64,000 bases of DNA from NCBI GenBank assembly GCA_027459665.1, contig DAIDHN010000011.1, forward strand, positions 1 to 64,000, in the 5' to 3' direction. The notes beneath the pieces were generated by a model. It worked only from the letters and a program-made list of their open reading frames with translations, had not been told where the DNA came from and searched no databases. Positions 9,701 through 16,883 of this stretch are shown one piece after another. The stretch is from Chthonomonadaceae bacterium (lineage in GTDB: Bacteria; Armatimonadota; Chthonomonadetes; Chthonomonadales; Chthonomonadaceae). The translations under genes and the position numbers were made by a program. How positions within the stretch are numbered: the stretch's first letter is position 1; the number at the start of each line of letters is the position of its first letter.

Positions 9701-9940
9701 AATGGTGTCCTGAGCAGTAGGTATATCCGATAGCTCATAGCCGACGAGCAAACGGACTTCGCCGTTCTGAGCGCCATCTGCGAGGGCCGCGATGCCGAAA
9801 GCATCAACGAATGCCGATGAAACGTCGAGATGTCGTGCTTCTGTCAGTGCCTCAACTGCATCGATCATTCGGAACTTGTCGTTGTCTGCTACGAATTGCC
9901 CGGAGAGAGCGGGCGACGTTGAGTCTGCGTGAATGCTCAC
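6758..9940 (-). CDS. PLD nuclease - SNF2-type helicase fusion (DrmD-like), 1060 aa
   Basis: The N-terminal 180 residues form a phospholipase-D-like domain with one visible HxK motif, THSKLYVNEN (H127, K129), followed by GSSNLT. This is the layout of PLD-family nucleases attached to helicases. A superfamily 2 SNF2/HepA-type motor follows: Walker A ADAVGMGKT (about 257-265), DEAH (341-344), LLISTDVLAEGQNLQ and the motif VI QRNGRIDR (about 750). The start is GTG 9940 with AGAGGTGA upstream. It overlaps the methyltransferase by ATGA. The pair looks like the DrmD-DrmMI module of class 1 DISARM with the PLD function (DrmC there) fused on, but drmA and drmB are absent. Probably the DNA-translocating and cleaving effector of a restriction-like system. 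Confidence 0.85.
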   Translation of the reverse strand: MSIHADSTSPALSGQFVADNDKFRMIDAVEALTEARHLDVSSAFVDAFGIAALADGAQNGEVRLLVGYELSDIPTAQDTITFEDARTWRDTGADPLDRTTDDESIGPAIQALNRSTFHAAKAARRTHSKLYVNENIGIVGSSNLTRAGMLGQRELNLLQDRSEAVARLRDWFQSQWTQALNAEREPFKDNLIAWLDGSRIRRFAPFHPYAKALFERYRHRFLSLTPSAGDVDLAIFQQEGRDAALSILAEHRCCIIADAVGMGKTFVALGAVQRRAQTRPRHQRKVLVICPAQLENVWRDASREQGVALDTESMETLGNTTAADADDRLRQLEQYAIVIVDEAHNFRNPLANRFTNLMRVLQGGPVDKEVLLLTATPINNGIGDLYSLYRLMTRDNDAFFQSTNLRMASLREFFKRVEKGEAATTDLLLETMVCRSRLDIRRRQQAGETIVIAGKEVRFPTRHMAALDYSLSTTQTDLTYEQIAQTVETLTLGAYNVEQYSSKPNVQANQTYSTLQTLFKILLLKRLESSLASFLATGERLLRFSDQVVAALREGRRLTNDEYRRFQLDFSNELDDDDADSSAYLQALVERDPSDYDINRLARDVKADRARLEPLLLKARMLLGERDGKIARLKNELKHLLPDQKVLLFTFYSDTARYVYEQLSTDHEFMDAIGSTRVEMIVGGLRPAEKTRIVRDFAPKANGRRDDPPSRPIQLLISTDVLAEGQNLQDCGYLINYDLHFNPVRMIQRNGRIDRLFSEHTDITIANFFPEGALEEQLKIVQRLQAKIEQIQANMPTDSSVIGETVSVFSLEELRRTRQGDTSVIDEIDARNPINVFHDTLDRAIKLLVDFGIEQVSKIPFGCQSNKKATRASLFLCIRAGSDLQTNPCWWLLYPDAANPSLTPSQEVSEILPLIESAKPPDTERPRPDVSPRAIHWATILDAECRCREMLVQQYHDATVGQIWPAGHINKRIQQFFAARPEPLPDDLARRLGKFDLQRHKTTGEQLLKRAIEERNPTILIAWLESTLPTLAVTTENPETVPLEVVCYLELIPETEAAAS

Positions 9941-10090
9941 AGAACAGGATCACCTCTAAGGACTGTGAAGAAGTCCCTACCTTTCGGTTTGTAAGAAAAG
10001 AACTTTGCGCGAATCCCGGATACGAGTCGTCAGCACTCGTCCTTCTGTATATCGTCAGCGTTCTTCTTTGAATATTCACCTTTGATGCTG

Positions 10091-10133
10091 GGCAATCCTC
10101 CGGTAGCGGCTGTTGGGCTGTCGGAGGATTGCC
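10091..10133 (-). terminator. Long hairpin between helicase genes
   Basis: GGCAATCCTCCG (10091-10102) pairs perfectly with CGGAGGATTGCC (10122-10133) over 12 bp with a 19-nt loop. It lies downstream of the UvrD-like gene and upstream of the PLD-helicase gene on the transcribed strand. There is no clear U-run, so it may be a processing or attenuation site rather than an intrinsic terminator. The rest of 9941-10200 shows no gene. Confidence 0.45.
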
Positions 10134-10200
10134 AGACTCTCGCGTCAGCTAACCCGTGCAAGGAGTAAGGTAGGGCGGGCCGCGACGGTCATTCAGGGAT

Positions 10201-12177
10201 TCATGCTCTAGGACGATGGTCTGTCATCGCTAACCCCGTATGTCGTAAGAATCTCGTTAGCGTGGGTATGCGAGGTCTCCCTGTTGCATAGTCTCCTTGC
10301 TGTTTAGTACGATGCGCAGCATAGGAAAAGATAACACTATCTTTTGCCCGTGTGATTGAGACGAAAAACAAGCGCAGTGCTTCTAATTCCTCCTGTCTCC
10401 CTACCTCCAAGCCTGGTATTTGATGGTCTTCAGCTACAGGGATGAATACAACGTCTGCGGAAAGGCCCTTTGCTTTGTGCATCGTCAATATGTGTATTCC
10501 CGGCTCTAGTCCTACGCCGCCTTCGCCGATTGACTGAGCTGCAATTGCTGAAAGCAATCCCGACAGGCTTGAACATTTGGAGCGCTCGATCTCTTCATTC
10601 AACTCCTTCAGCAATGATTCTTTCACGGCTGTGTCACCCGTTACGTAATCAACAGCCCGTTTGATTGTTTCGTCCATAGCTGCTGCTTTGTCTTCACTTT
10701 CTAAAGTGTGGTCATAGATTTCAGAGAGCTTTTCGCGAATACTCGTGACGTTGGTGGCAATTCGTGGGCCGAACTTATCGATCAAACCAGGGTTCTTTTC
10801 TATCTCAGATAAGCCTTCAAAGAACTTCCATTTCTGGGCAACACACAAATCATAGATAGAGCGTAGAACAGTTTCACCGATGCGGTTAGTTCTTTGGAGT
10901 TGAAGTACTATGCGCCATGAAACACTATCGGCCTGTCCAAGACAGAGTGACAGGATCGCTCTTAAAAGAATTCCCGTTTCCGTCTCAAGCGGTTTCTGTT
11001 TTGTATCATCTGCAACCACAAGTCCAACTTTTGCGAGTGCTTCGCGGATGGGCTTGGAATATTTCTCGTTATGATCGCTTCGGAGAAGAATGAGAACTAT
11101 CTCAGGGAAGATTCCTTCTGATGTATACATAGTTTTGATCATCGAAGAGATCCCCGCCGCTTCTGCGAATTGGTCAGCGTAGAGGTGCAGTTGAACAGAA
11201 CCATCTTTACAAGAAGGATCTGGCAGCGTACCTTTGTCCTTTCGGTCGGTATCCAGCCGAATGACGTGATGGGCTAAATCCAGAACCGCTTTAGAGCAGC
11301 GGAAACACCATTGTAGATTGAACTCTTTTGCCCCGTCATAGTCATTGAGAAAATCGCGAATTGCTTGTGGGGTGGCATGACGAAAGCCGTAGATACTCTG
11401 GTCATCATCGCCCGCTCCGGTAACCTCACAACCATGATAGGCTAATTGCTTGACAACTGCTAAGTCACAAGGATTCAAGTCTTGAAACTCGTCAACGATC
11501 AGATGCTGAAAATCGCTTTCAAGCTGGAATTGTGGACTTTGCTCAAGGGCAACTTTGACCTGATATACCATCTCAGCACGCAAGGTGTAGCCGAAGACTT
11601 CTCGATGTCTTATCCAGTGAGAGATAAAAGCAGGGTTTCTCTTTAGATGCGTATCATATTCTGCGCCGGAAAGGTTTTGTTCCCAGGCAGAAGAAAGATG
11701 ATTTAGCTCGGCTTTGACCGTTGCAACATCAGCCTCAACAAGGTTCTTGAGGTCTTCAATGACGACTTGCCTCTCGAAGTAATCATCAGCAACACGGACA
11801 GGGGTGGGGATTGATTCCACGTTGTCACTGTTTTTGATGAGTTGCCGTAGAGCAAAGCCATGCATCGTCGCAACGAATGGAAACTCAGAGGTTTCCTCCT
11901 TTAATGCCTCCTGCAAGTCCTTACGGAGTTGCTGTGCTGCTACCCTGGTAAAGGAGAGCGCTAAAATATTCTGTGGATCAATGCCGTGCTTTTTGACTAG
12001 AGCAAGTGCCTTGCCCTTGAGAGTACGGGTCTTTCCTGTCCCAGGCCCGGCGAACAAAACAGCGTGAGAGCCGCTATGCTCTGCGGCTTTTTTCTGTTGG
12101 TCGTCAAGTCCTGAATACCAATCGGGCATAGTTTCCGAAACCGAGTTTTCTTCCTGGGGCATAGTGCTTTTCTCCAT
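10201..12177 (-). CDS. UvrD/PcrA-like superfamily 1 helicase, 658 aa
   Basis: A 3'-5' DNA helicase of the UvrD/Rep family. Visible motifs are LFAGPGTGKTRTL (Walker A), SFTRVAAQQL (Ia), LIVDEFQDLN (II), GDDDQSIYGFRHA (III), LTMHKAKGLSADVVF (V) and VSITRAKDS (VI). ATG 12177 is chosen; ATG 12162 has a better-spaced GGAG. It is similar in kind to GajB of Gabija but longer, and lies 115 bp downstream of an HsdR-N-type nuclease gene on the same strand. Within this island it more likely acts in phage defence than in housekeeping repair; that is inference from position. Confidence 0.85.
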   Translation of the reverse strand: MEKSTMPQEENSVSETMPDWYSGLDDQQKKAAEHSGSHAVLFAGPGTGKTRTLKGKALALVKKHGIDPQNILALSFTRVAAQQLRKDLQEALKEETSEFPFVATMHGFALRQLIKNSDNVESIPTPVRVADDYFERQVVIEDLKNLVEADVATVKAELNHLSSAWEQNLSGAEYDTHLKRNPAFISHWIRHREVFGYTLRAEMVYQVKVALEQSPQFQLESDFQHLIVDEFQDLNPCDLAVVKQLAYHGCEVTGAGDDDQSIYGFRHATPQAIRDFLNDYDGAKEFNLQWCFRCSKAVLDLAHHVIRLDTDRKDKGTLPDPSCKDGSVQLHLYADQFAEAAGISSMIKTMYTSEGIFPEIVLILLRSDHNEKYSKPIREALAKVGLVVADDTKQKPLETETGILLRAILSLCLGQADSVSWRIVLQLQRTNRIGETVLRSIYDLCVAQKWKFFEGLSEIEKNPGLIDKFGPRIATNVTSIREKLSEIYDHTLESEDKAAAMDETIKRAVDYVTGDTAVKESLLKELNEEIERSKCSSLSGLLSAIAAQSIGEGGVGLEPGIHILTMHKAKGLSADVVFIPVAEDHQIPGLEVGRQEELEALRLFFVSITRAKDSVIFSYAAHRTKQQGDYATGRPRIPTLTRFLRHTGLAMTDHRPRA

Positions 12178-12309
12178 GTTAACCTGATAGAGCAAAGGTT
12201 TATGGATTATGCGTGTCTTTCTGCGGCAAGTTTTGCACAGAATTAGTTCGCACGTCTGTATGTTCGGCGTGTTGCTATTGCTTTCCTGCTCAAGGCAAGA
12301 AAGCAGAAC

Positions 12310-13266
12310 CTAACCCTCCGCCGTGTCTCCAGGTAAATGCAGATGGGCCAGCGGCCATACGCCCTGCCTCTCTGTACGAGGTGGAAGTTGTGCGGTTGCA
12401 TCGAAAGTCATGTCTCCGACTGAGGTCACCATAATCGGCACAAATTGATCGTGCTGCCCTTGAGTAATTCCGTCAAGGTAGCCGGAACAGGTCAAGATGA
12501 TGCTGTTGCCTAGATTGGCATGGTAAGGAGCGTGCGTGAGAGATTGCTTGATTGCCTCGGCGACCTTGTGCGGGAGACCAGCGACAATCGCAAGGTACAT
12601 TTCTACGGAAAAGTCAAAACTTACCATGTATTCGGTTTCACCCATCATTAAGGTACCGCTTCCGGTGTAAAGCTCGTCACTGACACGAAATAGGTCATGC
12701 AAATAAAAAGATGGGAAAAGATGCAGTGCATCCCGCTCGCAACCTATTTTTAGTATACTGAGACCGTAATCCAGAAGAAAATCCCGAAGCTCCGGATTTT
12801 GCAGATAACGCGGGTGGAGTGCCTTGAGTACATCATTCCAGCGAACGTCCACGTCACAAACATTTATGTGGAGCAGAGATTCCCACCGATCAACGGCGTA
12901 TACAACGAGTTCGCGACCGTTGCAGAGCCCGTAATGGCGGGCGCGGACATCTGGGTGAATTGCGTAACTATACGCTTGCTCAACGTGATGTGAGTTAACA
13001 ATGTCTTGATCCGGCGCTTTCGCATCAAGCACCATTACAGCATCCGAATCGGAATAGAGCGTATAATCTGGCACAATGTTAACCGGATGACGTTTTGATC
13101 CAATCATAACAAATGGGTGTACCAAGATTTTGCTTCTGGTGAACCGGATAGGACCTGTTGGACTATACCCAACTCCTTTTAGAATTGGCGCGACGATCTC
13201 TTCTCGCACTGCGTCTTCTTTGAACGTGGGATCATCGAGTGCTGAAAAATCGAAATGCTCGAACAT
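12310..13266 (-). CDS. PD-(D/E)xK nuclease, HsdR N-terminal-like (HSDR_N_2 type)
   Basis: The first half carries a restriction-endonuclease-like core: EEIVAPIL (about 22-29), then VPDYTLYSDSDAVMVLDAK with P66-D67 and D81-A-K83, the PD-DxK catalytic signature found in the N-terminal domain of Type I HsdR. The second half (about 170-318) is unknown and may bind DNA or a partner. No helicase is attached, but a UvrD-like helicase follows 115 bp downstream. It starts 9 bp after the resolvase gene, so the two are probably cotranscribed. A nuclease-helicase pair acting in defence is plausible; the individual assignment to HSDR_N is firmer than the system. Confidence 0.75.
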   Translation of the reverse strand: MFEHFDFSALDDPTFKEDAVREEIVAPILKGVGYSPTGPIRFTRSKILVHPFVMIGSKRHPVNIVPDYTLYSDSDAVMVLDAKAPDQDIVNSHHVEQAYSYAIHPDVRARHYGLCNGRELVVYAVDRWESLLHINVCDVDVRWNDVLKALHPRYLQNPELRDFLLDYGLSILKIGCERDALHLFPSFYLHDLFRVSDELYTGSGTLMMGETEYMVSFDFSVEMYLAIVAGLPHKVAEAIKQSLTHAPYHANLGNSIILTCSGYLDGITQGQHDQFVPIMVTSVGDMTFDATAQLPPRTERQGVWPLAHLHLPGDTAEG

Positions 13267-13275
13267 GGCTTTGTC

Positions 13276-13854
13276 CTAAACGGTGGCGCTGCGCGCCATT
13301 GAATTCTGCTTACCGGTGTAGTTGTAGAAGGTGGCGCGGCTGATCTTGAGCAGATCGCAAATCTCTTTGACGGATCGCGTCGTGTCTTTGCGAAGCTCCA
13401 GTGCCATCGCTGCCTTTTTCTCGTCGAGCTTCTTCGGGCGTCCGCCGTTCTTCCCTCGCGCTCTGGCCGCCTCCAATCCGGCCTTCGTGTTCTCGATCAT
13501 GTTGTCGCGCTCGAACTGTGCGAACGCGGCGACGATGTGAAAGAGTAGTTTTCCGGTGGCTGTCCCCGTGTCAATGCTCTCGTTCAGGCTCTTTAGCTCA
13601 ATGCCCTTTTCTTGGAGGATCTGCACCGTCTCAATCAACTGCTTGAGGCTGCGGCCTAACCGGGAGAGTTTCCAGATAACAAGGGTATCGCCTGGGCGCA
13701 TAAAGGAGATCGCCTCCATCAGTCCGGGTCTGGCTGCTTTCGCGCCGCTCATCTTGTCTTCAAAGATCCGCTCGCACTTCGCCGCCTGTAGCGCATCCCT
13801 CTGAAGTTCTAGGTTCTGGTCCTGGGTGGAAACCCGTGCATAGCCGACTAGCAT
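13276..13854 (-). CDS. Small serine resolvase/invertase, 192 aa
   Basis: A Tn3/Hin-type site-specific recombinase. LVGYARVSTQDQ carries the catalytic serine (Ser9), KLSRLGRS is the conserved arginine motif, and the C-terminus has a helix-turn-helix (KEICDLLKISRATFYNY). Full length for the family. It lies inside the defence island and only 9 bp upstream of the nuclease gene. A res-like inverted repeat lies about 55 bp upstream of its start. It may be left from an older transposon that brought in the nuclease/helicase genes, or it may resolve element multimers. No matching transposase is visible. Confidence 0.92.
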   Translation of the reverse strand: MLVGYARVSTQDQNLELQRDALQAAKCERIFEDKMSGAKAARPGLMEAISFMRPGDTLVIWKLSRLGRSLKQLIETVQILQEKGIELKSLNESIDTGTATGKLLFHIVAAFAQFERDNMIENTKAGLEAARARGKNGGRPKKLDEKKAAMALELRKDTTRSVKEICDLLKISRATFYNYTGKQNSMARSATV

Positions 13855-13907
13855 CTATTCTTCCTCGTTCGTCTTCCTCGCCGCTCCGGTCATCGTAGAG
13901 CCTCGTT

Positions 13908-13930
13908 TTTCTGTCCACAGTGTACAGAAA
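13908..13930. promoter_or_regulatory. Inverted repeat upstream of the resolvase gene
   Basis: TTTCTGT (13908-13914) and ACAGAAA (13924-13930) are perfect inverted arms 9 nt apart. This is a likely resolvase binding subsite or operator, because small serine recombinases bind dyad sites next to their own gene. The remaining 13855-14067 holds no gene that I can see. Confidence 0.4.
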
Positions 13931-14067
13931 CTCATTATACCTGGCAAGTTATTAGACGTAGATAGATGGACGGGTTTTCAGGCGGAAAAAGGGGACTTTT
14001 GACATATATCTTGGGGAACGAGCGGACAGTCCAGAAAACCTTCGTTTTTTATACAGCTACCAGGCAA

Positions 14068-15093
14068 TCAGAAGTGTGCTTCAACGTAATTCTTCCAAGC
14101 CTCGAATTCCGAATCACGGAGGCGCGGCACATCTGCCAGGACTTCGATTACTTGGTTCAAATCTCGATGGTTGCCATCCCGAAAGTTGATATAGTGTTCG
14201 TAGACTTCGCCGGGATAGCGCAGCGCGCCGCGAATATCCCCCTCGATTGTCCCGCAAGATACTTTCAATATCGCCCTCGCAAGGTGATTCCAATACGCTG
14301 GCACCCCAACTACATCATTAGTTCGTAAGCTATCCCTGAGCCGAAGAACAAGTTCCTCGGTGTGTGGCCCAACTACGGTTACGCGTACCTCTTTGTCGCG
14401 TAAGTAGCGGCAAACCCTTTTGTAAGTCTCTTGGTCGTTCTGCTGGGCGAACGAATAGCCGATGATGACCAAGTCGGAACAATCCGACAAGGCTTGCGAA
14501 AACCAATGTTCCTCGCGTATCCCATAAAGGTTTGGCGGCTCTGCCTCGAAGTAGTGTAGGGAAGCTGGGGCTATTTCATGCCCACGCATAGCAAGCGGGA
14601 AAAGCTTCGCCAACTCCCAATCAAAGGGGAATTCTGGTGAGTGCCGTCCGTGCATCTCCCGCACAACGAATTGAGGGCAAAACCGCTTCGCGAGCCCGTC
14701 ATAGTTATAGGTCAGTATGATGACCGAGCGCGAAATGCACCGGAAGACGGCATACTGTGCCGGAGCCGCTGCCAACGGACCCGGCTTCGTTATCTCATAC
14801 TCCAGCATCCGGTAAGCCTGTTGGGTTAGCTGCCCAATTGCGCCACGGACAAATGCGGACCATTCGTACCCAGTGGATCGTAGCCAACTACGATTCTGTG
14901 GAGTACGACCTTGCGTACCCACCTCAATAGCGTCGGTGAGCCGGATTACCATGTCTAGGCCACGCCTATTCAGGTTTGCCGGAACCATCGGAGCAGACAC
15001 TCCGGCACCGAGAATGCACGCACATTTCCGTCCGACGAAATCACCGAGTAGGCGCTTTACGCTTTCGGCAGAGAGTTCTTGACTCACGCTCAT
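14068..15093 (-). CDS. SIR2-like domain protein, probable NADase defence effector
   Basis: The Rossmann-type SIR2 fold is visible from CILGAGVSAP (about 26-35), TYNYDG (N130, D132), a catalytic-type HGR (H148) and LVIIGYSFAQQN (about 206). These are the NAD-binding GAGxS, NxD, H and late GYS positions shared with Thoeris ThsA and other prokaryotic SIR2 defence proteins that deplete NAD upon infection. ATG 15093 has AAGGA about 7 nt upstream. The 341 residues hold no other domain I can name. There is no TIR, HerA or Argonaute partner beside it, so it may act alone or with an unrecognised partner in this island. Confidence 0.8.
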   Translation of the reverse strand: MSVSQELSAESVKRLLGDFVGRKCACILGAGVSAPMVPANLNRRGLDMVIRLTDAIEVGTQGRTPQNRSWLRSTGYEWSAFVRGAIGQLTQQAYRMLEYEITKPGPLAAAPAQYAVFRCISRSVIILTYNYDGLAKRFCPQFVVREMHGRHSPEFPFDWELAKLFPLAMRGHEIAPASLHYFEAEPPNLYGIREEHWFSQALSDCSDLVIIGYSFAQQNDQETYKRVCRYLRDKEVRVTVVGPHTEELVLRLRDSLRTNDVVGVPAYWNHLARAILKVSCGTIEGDIRGALRYPGEVYEHYINFRDGNHRDLNQVIEVLADVPRLRDSEFEAWKNYVEAHF

Positions 15094-15242
15094 CACATTG
15101 TCCTTTTCGACGTGTCTTCCCTACATCTACGAAGTGTAGCAGGAGGAACGTAACGGCAACGTGACGAGGCACGAGAAAAATCGTGACGAGGGGTGTTACT
15201 TTCTCATAAACAAAACGTCTGACAAAAGGCTTTCTGGGTGAG

Positions 15243-15521
15243 CTACTGCTCGTCTGCTGATGCGCCGCCAGATTCGTTCAGTAGATCCCGAAAAACCTGC
15301 GCCTTCGGAAACAACTCCCCCACCTCCACCTTGAGCGCCGCCGCGATGCGCATCAGGTTGAGCGCCGCGATGTTATGATCGCCGCGTTCCACGCCCCCAT
15401 AGTAGGAGCGACCGAGACCCGCTTCCGCTGCAAAGCCCTCCTGAGAAATGCCCCGCTCTCGGCGAATCTTTCGTATCTGTTGCCCCAGCGCGACAAGCGC
15501 TGGATGTCTCGCTGTCTTCAT
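15243..15521 (-). CDS. XRE-family helix-turn-helix regulator, 92 aa
   Basis: A Cro/C1-type DNA-binding protein: IRKIRRERGISQEGFAAEAGL is a classic XRE helix-turn-helix, followed by SYYGGVERGDHNI and a short acidic tail. The size matches controller proteins of restriction-modification systems and mobile elements. ATG 15521 has no obvious Shine-Dalgarno. It is divergent from the GNAT gene across a 155-bp spacer filled with GTGGTAT-like repeats that it probably binds. It lies at the top of the minus-strand defence block and may control it. Confidence 0.9.
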   Translation of the reverse strand: MKTARHPALVALGQQIRKIRRERGISQEGFAAEAGLGRSYYGGVERGDHNIAALNLMRIAAALKVEVGELFPKAQVFRDLLNESGGASADEQ

Positions 15522-15546
15522 GTACCCACGATACCCTAGCACGCTA

Positions 15547-15615
15547 TTTTATACCACTCCGTATGATAGCACTCTATTTGATACCACACTATATATTGGT
15601 CATTTGTGGTATAAT
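15547..15615. promoter_or_regulatory. Tandem 15-bp operator repeats and -10 box
   Basis: ATACCAC at 15551, ATAGCAC at 15566 and ATACCAC at 15581 are spaced exactly 15 bp apart within repeats of the form TTTNATACCACTC. An inverted copy, GTGGTAT, lies at 15606-15612 and overlaps a TATAAT (15610-15615) reading toward the GNAT gene. A weaker ATACCCT is at 15531 next to the XRE start. The layout fits a regulator that represses both divergent genes; XRE binding is inferred. Confidence 0.6.
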
Positions 15616-15622
15616 GGAGATC

Positions 15623-15669
15623 ACGGCAAAGCCGTCAGGTGCCTCCCTCGTTGGGAGGCAGGAAGGGAG
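15623..15669 (+). promoter_or_regulatory. Structured 5' leader of the GNAT gene
   Basis: Two hairpins follow the TATAAT: ACGGC-AAA-GCCGT (15623-15635) and TGCCTCCC (15640-15647) with GGGAGGCA (15653-15660). The Shine-Dalgarno GGAAGGGAG (15661-15669) lies directly after. The CCTCCC arm could pair with either GGGAGG or the Shine-Dalgarno, so the leader may tune translation. I see no match to a known riboswitch. Confidence 0.4.
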
Positions 15670-15676
15670 ATCCTAC

Positions 15677-16348
15677 ATGCTTCCGCTCTGGAAGGACGCC
15701 GATAGCGGCGTTCGAGTGGTTCGATTGACTGAAACTGAGGAGATTGAAACGCTGGTGGGTCTGTTCGAGCAAATCGCAGCGGATGAAAACTGGCAACCAG
15801 ATGGGGCGTTACGCTTCTGGTTGGATCGCTCCGTCTTCTTCGCATTGGAAGTCAATGGAAAACTTGCTGGCGGTCTGCAACTCGTGCGACCGGACTTGAA
15901 CGGAACGTTACCATGCCAGACCGTCTGGCCCGAAGTGCAGATCGCTAATCCTAGACGATGCGCTCATGTGGCTATTCTGGCTCTGGACGATGAATTCCGA
16001 GGACAGGTTATGCTCTTTTGGCGGCTTGCTGTCGAGATGTGGCGCTACTGTGTGGGGGAGAACATAGCAACGCTGTATATCGAGGTGACGCCTCGCGTCC
16101 TTCCTCTGTACCGTCGCCTGGGTTGGCCGCTCCAGATCCGGGGCGATCTGCGGCTTCATTGGGGAGAAGACTGTTACTGTTGCTCACTCGGCATTCCAGA
16201 AGTGGCCGAAGCGCTCCTTCGGCGATCAGAGCGCTCCTCATACTACAGGCAGATCATCTCACAGGCGTTTCGGGTAACAATTCCAGTTCGAGAGATTCGC
16301 CGGGCAGATGTGGTAAAGGAGGCAGTTCAGGTATACGCGACCTGCTGA
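15677..16348 (+). CDS. GNAT-fold acyltransferase, FeeM-like, 223 aa
   Basis: The C-terminal half, including RCAHVAILALDDEFRGQ and TLYIEVTPRVLPLYRRLGW (about 112-168), matches the GNAT/FeeM layout, in which a beta strand is followed by an acyl-CoA loop and a late YrrLGw motif. FeeM enzymes make N-acyl amino acids and are structurally related to LuxI, but the substrate here cannot be told. The chosen ATG 15677 has GGAAGGGAG at good distance. The gene is transcribed away from XRE and under the tandem repeats, suggesting regulated expression. It is the only obvious metabolic cargo of the element. Confidence 0.6.
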   Translation: MLPLWKDADSGVRVVRLTETEEIETLVGLFEQIAADENWQPDGALRFWLDRSVFFALEVNGKLAGGLQLVRPDLNGTLPCQTVWPEVQIANPRRCAHVAILALDDEFRGQVMLFWRLAVEMWRYCVGENIATLYIEVTPRVLPLYRRLGWPLQIRGDLRLHWGEDCYCCSLGIPEVAEALLRRSERSSYYRQIISQAFRVTIPVREIRRADVVKEAVQVYATC

Positions 16349-16357
16349 CAATCTACG

Positions 16358-16409
16358 CATCCTCGCAAGCGGCTCGTCATTGACGTAGCCGCTTGTCTGC
16401 ATGAGGATG
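16358..16409 (+). terminator. Two-part hairpin after the GNAT gene
   Basis: CAAGCGGCT (16366-16374) pairs with AGCCGCTTG (16387-16395), and the outer CATCCTC (16358-16364) pairs with GAGGATG (16403-16409). The stem is strong but lacks a U-run. Its outer arm overlaps the GAGGA that serves as Shine-Dalgarno for the next small gene, so it may also affect that start. Confidence 0.4.
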
Positions 16410-16414
16410 TGTGT

Positions 16415-16660
16415 ATGTTTTCTGGACTGGTCGCCTTCCTCTACTACGGCTGCTTTCTGTTACTCGTCGGTCTGGTTCTGTTCATCGCCTTGAAAGGTAG
16501 CCGTCGCTCGCATGGGCTAACCAGATTGCAATGCACTTTCTTTCTGCTCACTCTGTCTCTGTTGATCTGGCAAAGCACACTCTTTCTGGAAACCCGAATA
16601 GCGCTGCTGCGTTGGGAAGAAAGTATCCTCTGCTCTTTCCTGTGCCGGTTCCGCCGATGA
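16415..16660 (+). CDS. Possible small single-pass membrane protein
   Basis: ATG 16415 has GAGGA 7 nt upstream. The first 28 residues form a strong hydrophobic segment (FLYYGCFLLLVGLVLFIAL) followed by basic residues. From about residue 42 the frame is antisense to the broken coupling-protein gene and is probably not native. It is either a truncated small membrane protein or a chance frame. Function unknown. Confidence 0.35.
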   Translation: MFSGLVAFLYYGCFLLLVGLVLFIALKGSRRSHGLTRLQCTFFLLTLSLLIWQSTLFLETRIALLRWEESILCSFLCRFRR

Positions 16661-16883
16661 TGACGCCGTGCTGTAGGGTTGCCTCGCGGGAAAGCGTGAT
16701 CGCCTTCCCTCGGTGATGTCCGATGGAGAACCCGCCCGATTCCGGCGCTCGCAGGTATCGGCGCGGCGGGTGTCCCCACCCGGCGCTACCGTGAGTTGTG
16801 GGGAGAACAAACCGCAAGCGACAGAAAATGGTTACGGCGAACGTACAGAGCAAGACGAAGATCCGAAACAGATCAAGCTTCAT
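16548..16883 (-). pseudogene. VirD4/TraG-type coupling protein, truncated after Walker A
   Basis: An N-terminal membrane segment (IFVLLCTFAVTIFC) is followed by GFSIGHHRGKAITL and HGVIIGGTGTGKSRGYFLPN, the Walker A region of type IV coupling proteins. The protein stops about 20 residues later, at 111 residues instead of roughly 500-700, so the ATPase is not functional. The ATG at 16883 overlaps the relaxase stop as ATGA, the normal mob-tra order. Loss of this protein means the element cannot encode its own coupling ATPase. Confidence 0.78.

Noticed and set aside
15600-15680. Cyclic-di-GMP riboswitch suggested by a GGCAAAGCC stretch
   Set aside because: The other conserved parts of that riboswitch are missing; the stretch is only a short hairpin.
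1690-16360. Similar TGACAATCT sequences at 1697 and 16346 as a possible recombination repeat
   Set aside because: Only about 10 bases agree, and one copy lies in a conserved coding region, so chance is likely.
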